NCBI RefSeq assembly: GCF_000298175.1
Contig: NZ_BAGZ01000005.1
Coordinates: forward strand, 620,001-684,000
DNA: 64,000 nt
Direction: 5' to 3'
DNA from: Austwickia chelonae NBRC 105200
GTDB taxonomy: Bacteria; Actinomycetota; Actinomycetes; Actinomycetales; Dermatophilaceae
Of this stretch, positions 8,527 to 17,529 are shown piece by piece; the first letter of the stretch is position 1; every line of letters begins with the position of its first letter. Position numbers and translations under genes: made by a program. Under the pieces are notes generated by a model. That model was not told where the DNA came from, did not search any database, and saw nothing but the letters and a program-made list of their open reading frames with translations.

Positions 8527-10638
8527 TCAGACGTCGATCCGTTCCCGATCGAGACTGTGGGCTCGGTCGACGATGAAGTCCTTGCGCGGCGCGACATCGC
8601 TGCCCATGAGGAGGTCGAAGACCCGCTCTGCGGCCTCGGCATCGGCCAGGGTCACCCGACGCAGGGTGCGCTGGCGCTTGTCCATCGTCGTCTCCGCGAG
8701 CTGGTGTGCGTCCATCTCTCCCAACCCCTTGTACCGCTGGGGCTCCTTCACCTTCCGCCCGGAACGACGCAGCCGAGCCATGGTGGTCCGCATCTGGGCT
8801 TCGTTGTAGGTGTAGATGAGCTCGTTCTTCTTCCCCCCGGGGTTGACGACCTCGATACGGTGCAGGGGCGGAACGGCCGCATAGACCCTCCCTGCCTCGA
8901 CCAGCGGTCGCATGTACCGGAAGAAGAGCGTCAGCAACAGGGTGCGGATGTGCGCTCCGTCGACATCCGCGTCGGTCATGATGATGACCTTGCCGTAACG
9001 GGCCGCGTCCACGTCGAAGCTCCGTCCGATACCGGCCCCGACGACCTGGATGATCGCCGCGCACTCGGCATTCTTCAACATGTCCCCGACCGAGGCCTTC
9101 TGCACATTGAGGATCTTGCCCCGAATGGGCATCAGCGCCTGGAAATCGCTGTCCCGGGCCAGTTTCGCCGTCCCCAGCGCAGAATCCCCTTCGACGATGA
9201 ACAACTCGGTCCGCTCTACGTCTGAGCTCCGGCAGTCGGCCAGTTTCGAGGGCAGGGTCGAGGTCTCCAACGCATTCTTGCGCCGCTGGTTCTCCTTGTG
9301 GGTGCGTGCGGAGATCCGGGACTTCATCTCCGCGACGATCTTCTCCAGCAGCTGCGAACTCTGGGTCTTGTCGTCACGTTTGGAGGAACGCAGCTTGGCC
9401 GTGAGTTCCTTCTCCACCACCCTGGAGACGATCGCGCGAACCGCATTCGTCCCGAGGACCTCTTTCGTCTGCCCCTCGAACTGAGGCTCGGCCAGGCGCA
9501 CCGTGACCACGGCGGTCATCCCGGCCAGGATGTCGTCCTTCTCGACCTTGTCCTGACCGACCCGCAGGCGGCGGGCGTTCTCCTCCAACTGTTTCCGAAA
9601 GACCTTGAGGAGTGCCTGTTCGAAACCGGCCACATGGGTCCCGCCCTTGTGGGTGTGGATGATGTTGACGAAGGATTCCGAACGAGCCGCGTAGCCCGTA
9701 CCCCAACGCAAGGCCACATCGACCTGACACTCCCGTTGGACGTCCTTGGGAGTCATATGTCCCTTGTCGTCCAACACCGGCACCCGCTCCTGGAAGTGAC
9801 CGGAGCCCTGCAGACGCCAGACCCCGGTGACCGGGGTGTCCGGAGCCAGGAAGTCACAGAATTCGCTGATACCACCGTCGTGGCGGAAGACCTCCTCATG
9901 AGGGCCTTCCTCGCCCGGGGTACCCGGCAGCCCCCGTTCGTCCCGCACCGTCAGTTTCAGACCCGGGACCAGGAAAGAGGTCTGACGCACCCGGGCCACC
10001 AATTCCTCGTACGAGAAAGCCGCTTCGGTCAGGAAGATCTGCCGGTCGGCCCAGTAACGCACCCTGCTCCCCGTGACTCCACGCCGGGCCTTCCCCACGA
10101 TCTGGAGCTCGCTGCCCTCCACGAAAGGAGAGAAAGCCGAGGACACCCCCGGCCCATCGGCCCCATCGGCGAAGATGCCGGGCTCACCTCGGTGGAAACT
10201 CATCGCATAGGTCTTGCCAGCACGGTCGACCTGAACGTCGAGACGCTCGGAAAGAGCGTTCACCACCGAAGCCCCCACACCGTGCAGTCCGCCGGAGGCC
10301 GCATAGCTGCCCCCGCCGAACTTGCCACCGGCGTGGAGCTTCGTGAAGACCACCTCGACCCCAGACAGACCGGTCCGGGGTTCCACATCCACGGGGATGC
10401 CCCGACCGTCGTCGCGGACCTCCACCGACCCGTCCGCATGCAGGATGACGTCGATCGAGCTGCAATGCCCCCCCAGGGCCTCGTCGACGGCGTTGTCGAT
10501 GATCTCCCACAAGCAGTGCATCAGACCACGGGCATCGGTCGAGCCGATGTACATCCCCGGCCGCTTCCGCACCGCTTCCAGCCCCTCCAGTACCTGGAGG
10601 TGGCGGGCGCTGTAGCTCTCGGGCGTGCTGGCAGCCAC
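8527..10638 (-). CDS. parE: DNA topoisomerase IV subunit B
   Basis: A 703-residue ATPase subunit of the type IIA topoisomerase. The GHKL ATP-binding domain shows EIIDNAVDEA (residues about 45-54) and DDGRGIP. The TOPRIM metal site shows EGDSA near residue 483 and DADVDGAH near 556, and the C-terminal QRYKGLGEMD motif is intact. The open frame runs 114 codons further upstream, but the GTG at 10638 is the start: AAAGGAA precedes it and the sequence AASTPESYSARHLQVLEGLEAV begins as the family does. It is a paralogue of an origin GyrB that is presumably elsewhere, and the partner of the A-subunit fragment at 1-1698. The two genes are separated by an insert carrying the glycerol genes. Confidence 0.93.
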   Translation of the reverse strand: MAASTPESYSARHLQVLEGLEAVRKRPGMYIGSTDARGLMHCLWEIIDNAVDEALGGHCSSIDVILHADGSVEVRDDGRGIPVDVEPRTGLSGVEVVFTKLHAGGKFGGGSYAASGGLHGVGASVVNALSERLDVQVDRAGKTYAMSFHRGEPGIFADGADGPGVSSAFSPFVEGSELQIVGKARRGVTGSRVRYWADRQIFLTEAAFSYEELVARVRQTSFLVPGLKLTVRDERGLPGTPGEEGPHEEVFRHDGGISEFCDFLAPDTPVTGVWRLQGSGHFQERVPVLDDKGHMTPKDVQRECQVDVALRWGTGYAARSESFVNIIHTHKGGTHVAGFEQALLKVFRKQLEENARRLRVGQDKVEKDDILAGMTAVVTVRLAEPQFEGQTKEVLGTNAVRAIVSRVVEKELTAKLRSSKRDDKTQSSQLLEKIVAEMKSRISARTHKENQRRKNALETSTLPSKLADCRSSDVERTELFIVEGDSALGTAKLARDSDFQALMPIRGKILNVQKASVGDMLKNAECAAIIQVVGAGIGRSFDVDAARYGKVIIMTDADVDGAHIRTLLLTLFFRYMRPLVEAGRVYAAVPPLHRIEVVNPGGKKNELIYTYNEAQMRTTMARLRRSGRKVKEPQRYKGLGEMDAHQLAETTMDKRQRTLRRVTLADAEAAERVFDLLMGSDVAPRKDFIVDRAHSLDRERIDV

Positions 10639-10957
10639 GGAAGAGATTCCTTTCTGCAGGTGGAGATCGCGGTTCAGGGTAACGCTGATCGCCGACACCA
10701 TCCCACAGCCGGTCGCGCTACACCCCAACGGCGTGCCCAGGCCGGACACCCGTGATCTTGCAGAAGGAGAACTTCTGCGTCCGAGGCGCCGGCCGGCCGA
10801 TGAGAGGATGGCTGACCGTGACGGCCCGGGGACGTGACAACGGACACGATCCCGGGGGAACACCTGAGCGTGTTTGACTGTTGAGCGATACAAGGTGCAT
10901 GTTCCGACATGGACCCACCCGGGGTCCATCGCCAGGAGACATGACAGGAAGGTCGAT
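10639..10957. other. Divergent intergenic region parE / DUF7455 gene
   Basis: This 319-nt stretch holds the upstream regions of both flanking genes and no open frame I would defend. It contains two inverted repeats that may be operators or leader hairpins: GCAGAAG-GAGAA-CTTCTGC (10760-10778) and GGACCC-N5-GGGTCC (about 10911-10927). No confident -35/-10 pair was found. Confidence 0.5.
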
Positions 10958-11167
10958 GTGGAGACAGCACTTGCGAGCACACTGACCGCCGCAGACCGCT
11001 GCGACCGGTGCGGCGCGCAGGCCTATGTTCGCGCACGAATGGCCTCTGGCGGTGAGCTGCTCTTCTGCGCGCACCACGCGCGTCAACACCTACCGGCGCT
11101 CGCCGATGTCGCGACCGAGATCTCTGACGAGACCAGCCGGTTGCACGAGGAGTCCCGCCAGGGATGA
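10958..11167 (+). CDS. Small zinc-ribbon-like protein (DUF7455 type)
   Basis: A 69-residue protein built around CDRCGAQAYVRA and FCAHHARQ, a CxxC...CxHH arrangement that looks like a single small zinc ribbon. It ends in a charged helix. This compact family is common in actinobacteria and of unknown function; zinc binding is inferred from the residues. GTG at 10958 is chosen because AGGAAGG lies 6-7 nt upstream, and relatives begin a few residues before the LTAADRCDRCG stretch. It is divergent from parE and stands alone, followed by 253 nt with no gene before the convergent DUF3040 gene. Confidence 0.78.
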   Translation: METALASTLTAADRCDRCGAQAYVRARMASGGELLFCAHHARQHLPALADVATEISDETSRLHEESRQG

Positions 11168-11420
11168 CGGCTCCCCACCAGGGGCTGGCACGGCACGACT
11201 GCGCCGGCTGGGCTACATCCGTCGTGGGAGCACCTGGCCGGAGGTCGGCCGACAGATGCCGCGGCAGAAGTCTGTCCGGGCAGGTCACACCGACGTGACC
11301 GTCCCCGGCGGGCTCCCTCGTATCGGATACGGGCGTCAGGAGAGCGGTCCTCCGGCGATTCCCGGTCGAGGCGCTCCTCGGACCAGGAAATAGCCACCTT
11401 CCGCCTGCCGGAGCTACAGA

Positions 11421-11822
11421 TCAGCGTCCGTCCTCACGACGGCGACGCTCCCACCTCTCGTCCAACTTGCTCATGAAGGTGGAACGGCGCTTGGCCGGTT
11501 TCTTCGCCTTGGCTCGAGGAGCTTTCGTCGCCACCCCCGTGCCCGCGAGGCCGGTGTCGCCCCCACGCCGCGGGGTCACCGCCCAGATGACCCCGCCCAC
11601 CATGATCACGAAGCCCAGGACGCCCACCGGGATGCTCATCAGGTTGACCCCCAGCAGGACCACCCCGAGACCCACCACCGCGGCAACGATTCCCCAGAGA
11701 AGGCGCATCCGCGAAACCGAACGGCCGGTCCCTTTCATCTGGGTCGCGAACGACGGGTCCTCGGCATAGAGGGCACGCTCCATCTGGTCGAGGAGCTTCT
11801 GCTCGTGCTCCGACAGCGGCAT
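11421..11822 (-). CDS. DUF3040 membrane protein
   Basis: A 133-residue protein. The N-terminal MPLSEHEQKLLDQMERALYA motif is the DUF3040 signature. Two membrane helices follow (about residues 42-62 and 65-85), then a basic cytoplasmic tail rich in K, R and A. The ATG at 11822 is supported by GGAGGAGGTCAGC just upstream, against an in-frame ATG five codons earlier. In actinobacteria this gene usually sits beside mraZ and the division cluster; here its upstream neighbour is dinB and mraZ is absent from the window. Its role is unknown, with a cell-envelope or division link suggested only by typical context. A small hairpin (11842-11859) lies in its leader. Confidence 0.88.
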   Translation of the reverse strand: MPLSEHEQKLLDQMERALYAEDPSFATQMKGTGRSVSRMRLLWGIVAAVVGLGVVLLGVNLMSIPVGVLGFVIMVGGVIWAVTPRRGGDTGLAGTGVATKAPRAKAKKPAKRRSTFMSKLDERWERRRREDGR

Positions 11823-12006
11823 GCTGACCTCCTCCACCGAAACGCGCCTCCTGGCGCGTCCTCACCTTTTCAGGGGATCCTTTGCGATCCAACACACGAG
11901 GCTCGTCGAAAATTCCCGCCCCTCCCACACCGTGGTGTCGGTCACTCCAGGATAGGCAATGACTGGCTGGTTACGGTAGCGATCCGAGAACCGGTTTCGC
12001 CCGCGC

Positions 12007-13275
12007 TCACCCCTCGGTTCCTCGGCCACCGCGACGTGATCCGATTCGGTCGCATTCGTCGGGTCCCACGAGGGAAGCCGGCCGGACGGCACCCTCCCCG
12101 AATCTGGCGCTCACCCGGTCCACCGCCCGATCTGCTTCCCGCCACCCGTGCTCAGGTTCGCCGAGCGTCCCCTGCAGGGGGGTACCTTCCGCCGGGAGCA
12201 AACCCTCCAGGCGCACGCCGAGCAGACGGAAAGATCCTCCGGAGTCTCGTGCGAGGTCGGCGAAGAGCTCACCGACGACGGCAAAGATCTCCTGGCCGGT
12301 ATCCGTGGGCCTGGCCAGGGTGCGGGACCGTCCGACCGTCCGGAAATCGGAGAACCGCACCCGGAGATTCACCGTGCGAGCCAGGACCCGGTGGGAACGG
12401 GCCCGTGCAGCGACCTTCTCGGAGAGATGCAGCAGTCGTCTCCTCAGCTCGTCACGGTCGTCGATGTCCTGGGCGAAGGTCTCGTCAGCTCCGAGGCTCT
12501 TCTCCTGACGTGTCGGGACGACGGACCGATCGTCCCGCGCCCAGGCGAAGTCGTACAACCGTTCCCCGATCGCTCCGACACAGGCGCTCAGCGCGGACGG
12601 AGAGGCACGGGCGATGTCACCGACCGTGTGGAAGCCCGCCCGGATCAGGATCTCCTCGGTGCGATCACCCACACCCCACAGCGCACCCACCGGAAGCTGC
12701 TGCACGAAGGCCGCGGCCTCGGCCTCGGGGACGACCAGAAGTCCGTCCGGTTTCGCCAACGAGGAGGCCAGCTTCGCCACGAATTTGTTGGCAGCCACTC
12801 CCACCGAACAGGTGATGCCCTGGTCGTGCAGGACACGGGCCCGGACCAGCTCACCGATAGCAGCCGGCGGACCCAGTCTGCGCAGGGCACCGGAGACATC
12901 GAGAAAGGCCTCGTCCGTGCTGAGCGGCTCGACCACAGGGGTGATCTCACCGAAGATCGCCATGACGGACCTCGAGACCTGCGCATAGGCTGCATGGTCG
13001 GGTGCCACCAGCACGGCCTGAGGACACAGCCGACGTGCCCGGCTCAACGGCATCGCCGAGGTCACGCCGAAGGACCTGGCTTCATAGGTCGCAGACAACA
13101 CCACGCCGCGCGGGCCTCCGCCGACCACGACGGGCCGACCGACCAGCTCCGGGCGGTCGAGCAAGGACACCGAGGCGTAGAAGGCGTCCATGTCGACGTG
13201 CAGGATCGAGCAGCCGACGTCGTCCGGTGGCTGATCCCCGCTCCGCCGCGGAAGCGCGAAATGTCGCCTGCTCAT
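12007..13275 (-). CDS. dinB: DNA polymerase IV (Y family)
   Basis: A 422-residue translesion polymerase. The catalytic carboxylates are in HVDMDAFYAS (Asp28) and STDEAFLDV (Asp121, Glu122). Helix-hairpin-helix and little-finger domains follow (GVGDRTEEILIRAG, then the LGADETFAQDI region). It copies past damaged bases at low fidelity. The ATG at 13275 follows the methyltransferase gene by 34 nt on the same strand, so the two are probably cotranscribed. The last 40 residues are low-complexity and show no clear beta-clamp motif, so binding to the sliding clamp is not demonstrated by sequence. Confidence 0.93.
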   Translation of the reverse strand: MSRRHFALPRRSGDQPPDDVGCSILHVDMDAFYASVSLLDRPELVGRPVVVGGGPRGVVLSATYEARSFGVTSAMPLSRARRLCPQAVLVAPDHAAYAQVSRSVMAIFGEITPVVEPLSTDEAFLDVSGALRRLGPPAAIGELVRARVLHDQGITCSVGVAANKFVAKLASSLAKPDGLLVVPEAEAAAFVQQLPVGALWGVGDRTEEILIRAGFHTVGDIARASPSALSACVGAIGERLYDFAWARDDRSVVPTRQEKSLGADETFAQDIDDRDELRRRLLHLSEKVAARARSHRVLARTVNLRVRFSDFRTVGRSRTLARPTDTGQEIFAVVGELFADLARDSGGSFRLLGVRLEGLLPAEGTPLQGTLGEPEHGWREADRAVDRVSARFGEGAVRPASLVGPDECDRIGSRRGGRGTEG

Positions 13276-13308
13276 GAGACGGGCTGCTCTCCGGATGCCC
13301 CCGCCGGT

Positions 13309-14088
13309 TCAACGACGGGCAAGCAGATGCGCGGCACTACCCAGACGTCCGAGCAGCTCGTGATCGGAGTGTTCGGCGATCGCCCGTTCCAGGGCGAGCA
13401 GAGCCTCCCGGTCGGTCTCGCTGTCGACGAAGGCCGAGGGGACGAGATCGGTGAAGACCCGAAGCCCACGGCGGTCCACGACGGTGAGCCCGGCCCGTCG
13501 GACGAGATCGCACAGTTGATCCTGGTCGTACCGCCGAGGCATCGGGTCGCCCTCTCCGTACCGCCCGTCCTCGCTGAGCAGGGCCGATCTGGCCTGGGTG
13601 AACCGGCCGGCCAGCGCCCGCGCCAGGACCACGGCCAACCGTTGGGCGACCAGCAGGCTGAGCATCCCCCCCGGCGCCAGCGCGCCGGCGATGTCGGACA
13701 ACGTCCGCTCGGGGTTGTCGTCGACCTCGAGCACACCGTGACAGGTGATCAGGTCGACGCCGTCCAGACCGAGACCCGACAACACTGTCGAGTCACCCTG
13801 GACGGCGACCAGATGCCGCCCCGCATCAGGGAGGTCGGCATCACGGAGTCGACGTTCGAGTGAGGCCAGCGCGTCCGGGCTGGGGTCGACCACCGTGACG
13901 TGATGTCCCAATGCCGCCAGGGGGACGGCCGTCCCCCCGCTGCCTCCGCCCAGGTCCACCACCCGCAACGGACGCCCGACCTCGGCGACACGTGTCTCGA
14001 CCGCAGCGGTGATCCTCTCCCACAGGATCACAGTGCGTGGCGAGTGCTGGAGGTTGCCACGACGCACGCGGCGCGATTCTTCAGGCAT
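13309..14088 (-). CDS. Class I SAM-dependent methyltransferase
   Basis: A 259-residue methyltransferase with the motif I sequence VVDLGGGSGGTAVPLA (residues about 43-58), an acidic post-I residue (VVDPSPDAL) and a motif IV-like DLITCHGVLEV. The substrate is not evident; it resembles the Methyltransf_11/CmoM-like group, but I would not name a target. It lies directly upstream of dinB in one unit, an arrangement I recall from other actinobacteria. The start at 14088 has only a weak GAGAGT box 7 nt upstream and no Shine-Dalgarno sequence. Confidence 0.8.
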   Translation of the reverse strand: MPEESRRVRRGNLQHSPRTVILWERITAAVETRVAEVGRPLRVVDLGGGSGGTAVPLAALGHHVTVVDPSPDALASLERRLRDADLPDAGRHLVAVQGDSTVLSGLGLDGVDLITCHGVLEVDDNPERTLSDIAGALAPGGMLSLLVAQRLAVVLARALAGRFTQARSALLSEDGRYGEGDPMPRRYDQDQLCDLVRRAGLTVVDRRGLRVFTDLVPSAFVDSETDREALLALERAIAEHSDHELLGRLGSAAHLLARR

Positions 14089-14266
14089 CGACGCGACTCT
14101 CTCTTCCCATCGCGGAGAGATCCCCTCTCGCGATGCGCTCTTCCGCAGTGCGGCTCTCCCGGATGGTTCCCTGTGTCACCTTAATACCCCGCCGGACAGC
14201 GGCTATGCCCCCGCGAGCATGCCGTGATCCCACGCTGAAGTCTCGCTCGGTGGTCGGAAAGGCAAT

Positions 14267-14285
14267 CATCGGGACAGGTCCGATG
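14267..14285 (-). terminator. Hairpin just after metF
   Basis: CATCGG (14267-14272) pairs with CCGATG (14280-14285) around a 7-nt loop, beginning 5 nt past the metF stop in the minus direction. A second hairpin, ATCGCG-AGAG with its complement at 14109-14134, lies before the next gene. Confidence 0.45.
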
Positions 14286-14289
14286 CGGA

Positions 14290-15543
14290 TCAGGTGCCGG
14301 GGCGGAGGGCCACCACCGACTCGATCCGGCCTACGTGATCGAGACAGATGAAGAGTGCGTCGTGAACACGCTCACCCCCTGCACCGTCCCTGCTGATCCA
14401 CAGAACCGCCTGGAGCCCGCCGTCGTAGACCACCCGTTCCACGGACAGCCTCTCGAAGGCGCCCGGAATGACCCCCATCAGGGTCTCAGCTCCCTGTATC
14501 CGGACCCCTTGCGCCGGGAATTCCGCGACGACCCGCTCGCAGAGACACTCCCGGACTGCGCGCCAGTCCTGGGCATCGACGGCGTGGACGATACGCAGGA
14601 CCGAGGCGACGACTCCTCCACGAAGGAGATCCGGGCGCACCTGGAGCGGAACTGCCAGTTCAGGCGCGCCACCCACCAGATTCCGATAGACCTGCAGGGT
14701 CGCGGTCGACCTGTTCATCGTGTAGAAGTGCAGCCCGGGCGCTCCTTCCGCGAGCAGGCTCTCGGCCAGTTCCGTGGCGATCTGCACGCCTTCGGCGCGA
14801 AGCGCCTCCGGCTCTTCCTCCAGGGGTGCGAGTCTCGCGACCACTGCAGCCGGAAGGGAGGTGCCGGACAGTTCGGCCATCCTGCTGACCTGTTTGTAGG
14901 AGGTCACCGGCATGAGACCGGGAACGATGGGGTTCTCCCATCCCCGGGCGGCAAGTCGATCACGGAGCCTGGTGTAGGAGTCCACGTCGAAGGCGAACTG
15001 GGTGACAGCGAATTCTGCGCCAGCCTCGAACTTACGGGCCAGGACGTCGGCGTCCGCGTCCAGGTCGGCCGATTCGGGGTGCTTATCGGGAAAAGCAGCC
15101 ACACCGACGGTGAAATCCCCTAGGCTCCGCAGCAGACGCACCAGGTCCTCGGCGTGGTCCAGGCCTTCGGGGTGGGGCGTCCAGGGAGTTCCGGGCGAGC
15201 CCGGCGGGTCTCCGCGCAACGCCAGGACGTCCCGAACGCCACCGGCCGCATATTGACCGACCACCTCACGAAGCTGGTCCACAGAGGAGGAAACACAGGT
15301 CAGATGCGCCATCGGACGTAGGGTGGTCTCCTTCGCGATCCGTTCGGTCACCCGGACCGTGCGGTCCCGGGTGGAACCGCCGGCGCCATAGGTCACCGAG
15401 ACGAAAGCCGGAGACACAGGCTCCAGACGTCGGATGGCATGCCACAACGCGTCCTCCGCAGCGTCACTCTTCGGGGGGAAGAACTCGAAACTGAAAGTCG
15501 CTTCGGGTGCGGAGAGCAGATCTGGAATCGACGGGCGTGACAT
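14290..15543 (-). CDS. metF: Methylenetetrahydrofolate reductase fused to a SnoaL/NTF2-like domain
   Basis: A 417-residue protein. Residues 1 to about 295 form a complete MetF TIM barrel: FSFEFFPPKSD with catalytic Glu20, SVTYGAGGSTRDRT, and the ALRGDPP motif near 110. It reduces 5,10-methylene-THF to 5-methyl-THF for methionine synthesis. Residues from about 310 to 417 are extra: SVLRIVHAVDAQDWRAV, then a beta-rich segment ending in VGRIESVVALRP, which has the look of a SnoaL/NTF2-like fold. Ordinary bacterial MetF stops near 300 residues. The ATG at 15543 follows a TACGCT -10 box by 7 nt with no Shine-Dalgarno, so it is probably leaderless. It diverges from the prenyl synthase. The barrel call is firm; the domain call on the tail is by eye. 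Confidence 0.9.
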   Translation of the reverse strand: MSRPSIPDLLSAPEATFSFEFFPPKSDAAEDALWHAIRRLEPVSPAFVSVTYGAGGSTRDRTVRVTERIAKETTLRPMAHLTCVSSSVDQLREVVGQYAAGGVRDVLALRGDPPGSPGTPWTPHPEGLDHAEDLVRLLRSLGDFTVGVAAFPDKHPESADLDADADVLARKFEAGAEFAVTQFAFDVDSYTRLRDRLAARGWENPIVPGLMPVTSYKQVSRMAELSGTSLPAAVVARLAPLEEEPEALRAEGVQIATELAESLLAEGAPGLHFYTMNRSTATLQVYRNLVGGAPELAVPLQVRPDLLRGGVVASVLRIVHAVDAQDWRAVRECLCERVVAEFPAQGVRIQGAETLMGVIPGAFERLSVERVVYDGGLQAVLWISRDGAGGERVHDALFICLDHVGRIESVVALRPGT

Positions 15544-15550
15544 GCAGATC

Positions 15551-15556
15551 AGCGTA
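15551..15556 (-). promoter_or_regulatory. -10 box, leaderless metF promoter
   Basis: TACGCT on the minus strand, 7 nt before the metF ATG at 15543, with no ribosome-binding site between. Confidence 0.45.
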
Positions 15557-15605
15557 GAAGACAACGACAACGTAGGCTCAGAGGACCAGCTTTCGGGAGG
15601 ACCGT

Positions 15606-16691
15606 TTGAGCAGTGCATGGGACCTGGGCATCTTCCGCCACCATGTCCAGGAAAGGATCGATGCCGAAATGGCACGTCAGCGAGTGGTTCTCGCTGAACT
15701 TGGACCGGACATGGCGCAGCTCGTCGATGCCGTGGAGGGGCTACTGGCCGGTGGGAAACGGTTGAGGGCCGCGTTCTGCCACAGCGGGTACCTTGCCTGC
15801 GGGGGAAGCCACACCGAGCAGATGATCTCCGTCGCCACCGCGATGGAGATGTTCCAGGCTGCAGCTCTCCTGCACGACGACGTCATGGACGACAGCGCCA
15901 CCCGCCGAGGGCGTGCCACGGCGCATCGGGCTCTGGCCAACAGGCACGACGAGGAGAGCTGGGCCGGAGACGCCGACCGTTTCGGAGTCTCCGGAGCCAT
16001 CCTCGCCGGTGACCTCTGCTTGGTCTGGACGGACGAGATGGTCGCCGGCAGCGGATTACCCGCCGATGAACTCGACCGGGCACGAACGGTCTTCGACGTG
16101 ATGCGCACTCAGCTCATGGGCGGCCAGTTCCTCGACGTCCTGGTCTCCGCCCGCGGGTGGGACGGCCTGGCCACCACAGAACGGATCGAGCAAACCCGCC
16201 AGGTCGTGCGGTACAAGAGCGCAAAATACAGCGTGGAACATCCCCTGTTGATCGGGGCACATGCGGCCGGAGTCGACGCGGAGGACGCCACCCATCTGTC
16301 CGCCTACGGACTAGCGCTCGGCGAAGCCTTCCAACTGCGGGACGACGTGCTGGGTATCTTCGGTGACCCCTCGACCACCGGGAAACCGGCGGGCGACGAC
16401 CTCCGCGAGGGGAAACGCACCGTGCTGATGGCTCTGGCCCTCGACGCCCTGGACGCTTCCGACACAGCGACCATGACGGCCGGGCTGGGCCGCAACGACC
16501 TGGCCGCCGAGGAGATCGAGACGATGCGGGAACTGGTCCGCCGCTCCGGGGCACTGGACCTGCACGAGGAGATCATCGTCGAGCAGAGCGCGATCGCGCG
16601 CGCCGAACTGGCCGCGGCGACGGGTCTGACCGACATGGGGCGGGCCGCGCTGGAAGAACTCATCGACATCGCCACCGAGAGGGACAGCTGA
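15606..16691 (+). CDS. idsA: Polyprenyl (geranylgeranyl-type) diphosphate synthase
   Basis: A 361-residue trans-prenyltransferase that condenses isopentenyl diphosphate units. The first aspartate-rich motif is HDDVMDDSATRRG (Asp91, Asp92, Asp95) and the second is LRDDVLGIFGD near residue 240. The GGKRLR substrate-binding lysine/arginine stretch is at 49-54. The residues before the first motif (MFQAAALLH) are small, suggesting C20 or longer products, but chain length cannot be fixed by eye. The start is a TTG at 15606 with GGGAGG 5 nt upstream. It is divergent from metF, with only 62 nt shared for both promoters. The position matches mycobacterial idsA2 (Rv2173). Confidence 0.9.
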   Translation: MSSAWDLGIFRHHVQERIDAEMARQRVVLAELGPDMAQLVDAVEGLLAGGKRLRAAFCHSGYLACGGSHTEQMISVATAMEMFQAAALLHDDVMDDSATRRGRATAHRALANRHDEESWAGDADRFGVSGAILAGDLCLVWTDEMVAGSGLPADELDRARTVFDVMRTQLMGGQFLDVLVSARGWDGLATTERIEQTRQVVRYKSAKYSVEHPLLIGAHAAGVDAEDATHLSAYGLALGEAFQLRDDVLGIFGDPSTTGKPAGDDLREGKRTVLMALALDALDASDTATMTAGLGRNDLAAEEIETMRELVRRSGALDLHEEIIVEQSAIARAELAAATGLTDMGRAALEELIDIATERDS

Positions 16692-16799
16692 CCCGTGACC
16701 CGACGGAGCCAACCCCCCGGCGGCGGGTCGGAGACGATCGCCGCGCGTTACGGGCCCGCGCCTCCTCCCACGCCGGAACAGCCCACGTCCGGTAGAGGA

Positions 16800-17252
16800 T
16801 CAGAAAGCCTCCTCCATCGCCCGACGACGTACTTCGGTCTTGTGCCCGGCCAGCAGACAACCCATGGGGCTGCCACCGGTGAAGCTGTCGTCCGGACGGA
16901 ACATCCAGCTCAACAGCTCTATATCGTCCATCCCACCGTCGCTCAGCACGGTGAAGGTGCCCCGCAGCTCAGGCCGGGGTCCTTCAGCGGTGACGAAGGA
17001 CTCGGGGACGTAGACCGCTTTGTTGTCCCCCCGGCGTACTCCGAGAAGTTCGCGCTCCTGGAGTTGATGGCGTACCGTCGACAGACTGACACCCTGGAGT
17101 TCGGCGACCTCGGGGACGGACAGCCACCCCGGGACCAGTTCCTCGAGGGCAGCCAGCCGTTCGCCGTCGAGAGCGGCACGTTGCTCGCGGCGGGTGGGCT
17201 CGGTGGACGTATCCGGTGTTGACGCGCTCTTCTTACTCACATCAGCGAGCAT
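16800..17252 (-). CDS. Rv2175c-family DNA-binding protein
   Basis: A 150-residue winged-helix protein. After a charged N-terminus comes WLSVPEVAELQGVSLSTVR, an excisionase/MerR-like helix-turn-helix, then a C-terminal domain ending DSFTGGSPMGCLLAGHKTEVRRRA. In M. tuberculosis the homologue is a substrate of the Ser/Thr kinase PknL, and here too a kinase gene lies close by (18918). The ATG at 17252 has GGAGGAT upstream. It is convergent with the prenyl synthase and divergent from the LysM protein. Target genes are unknown. Confidence 0.85.
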   Translation of the reverse strand: MLADVSKKSASTPDTSTEPTRREQRAALDGERLAALEELVPGWLSVPEVAELQGVSLSTVRHQLQERELLGVRRGDNKAVYVPESFVTAEGPRPELRGTFTVLSDGGMDDIELLSWMFRPDDSFTGGSPMGCLLAGHKTEVRRRAMEEAF

Positions 17253-17529
17253 GCCATCCTCCACACAGAACGCACAGTCGCGAGTGAACACACCGCAGAA
17301 ACATCCACCGGTCGCCGCCGAGTCCGTCTTCCGCGCGTCCTCCCGTCAATCCCGTTCTGCACAGGAAGAATCCGGTACGGTCACAGTCGACAGATGGGTC
17401 CCGTCAGCAGCATCCAAGAGCTCCGTACCCCGGGACACGATCGTCGCCCACGACATATCGCCCCCTGGTCCCCTCGACACCTGGGGTGAGCCTTCACGGA
17501 CGATACGTCGGAAAGGACCACGTCCGCCC

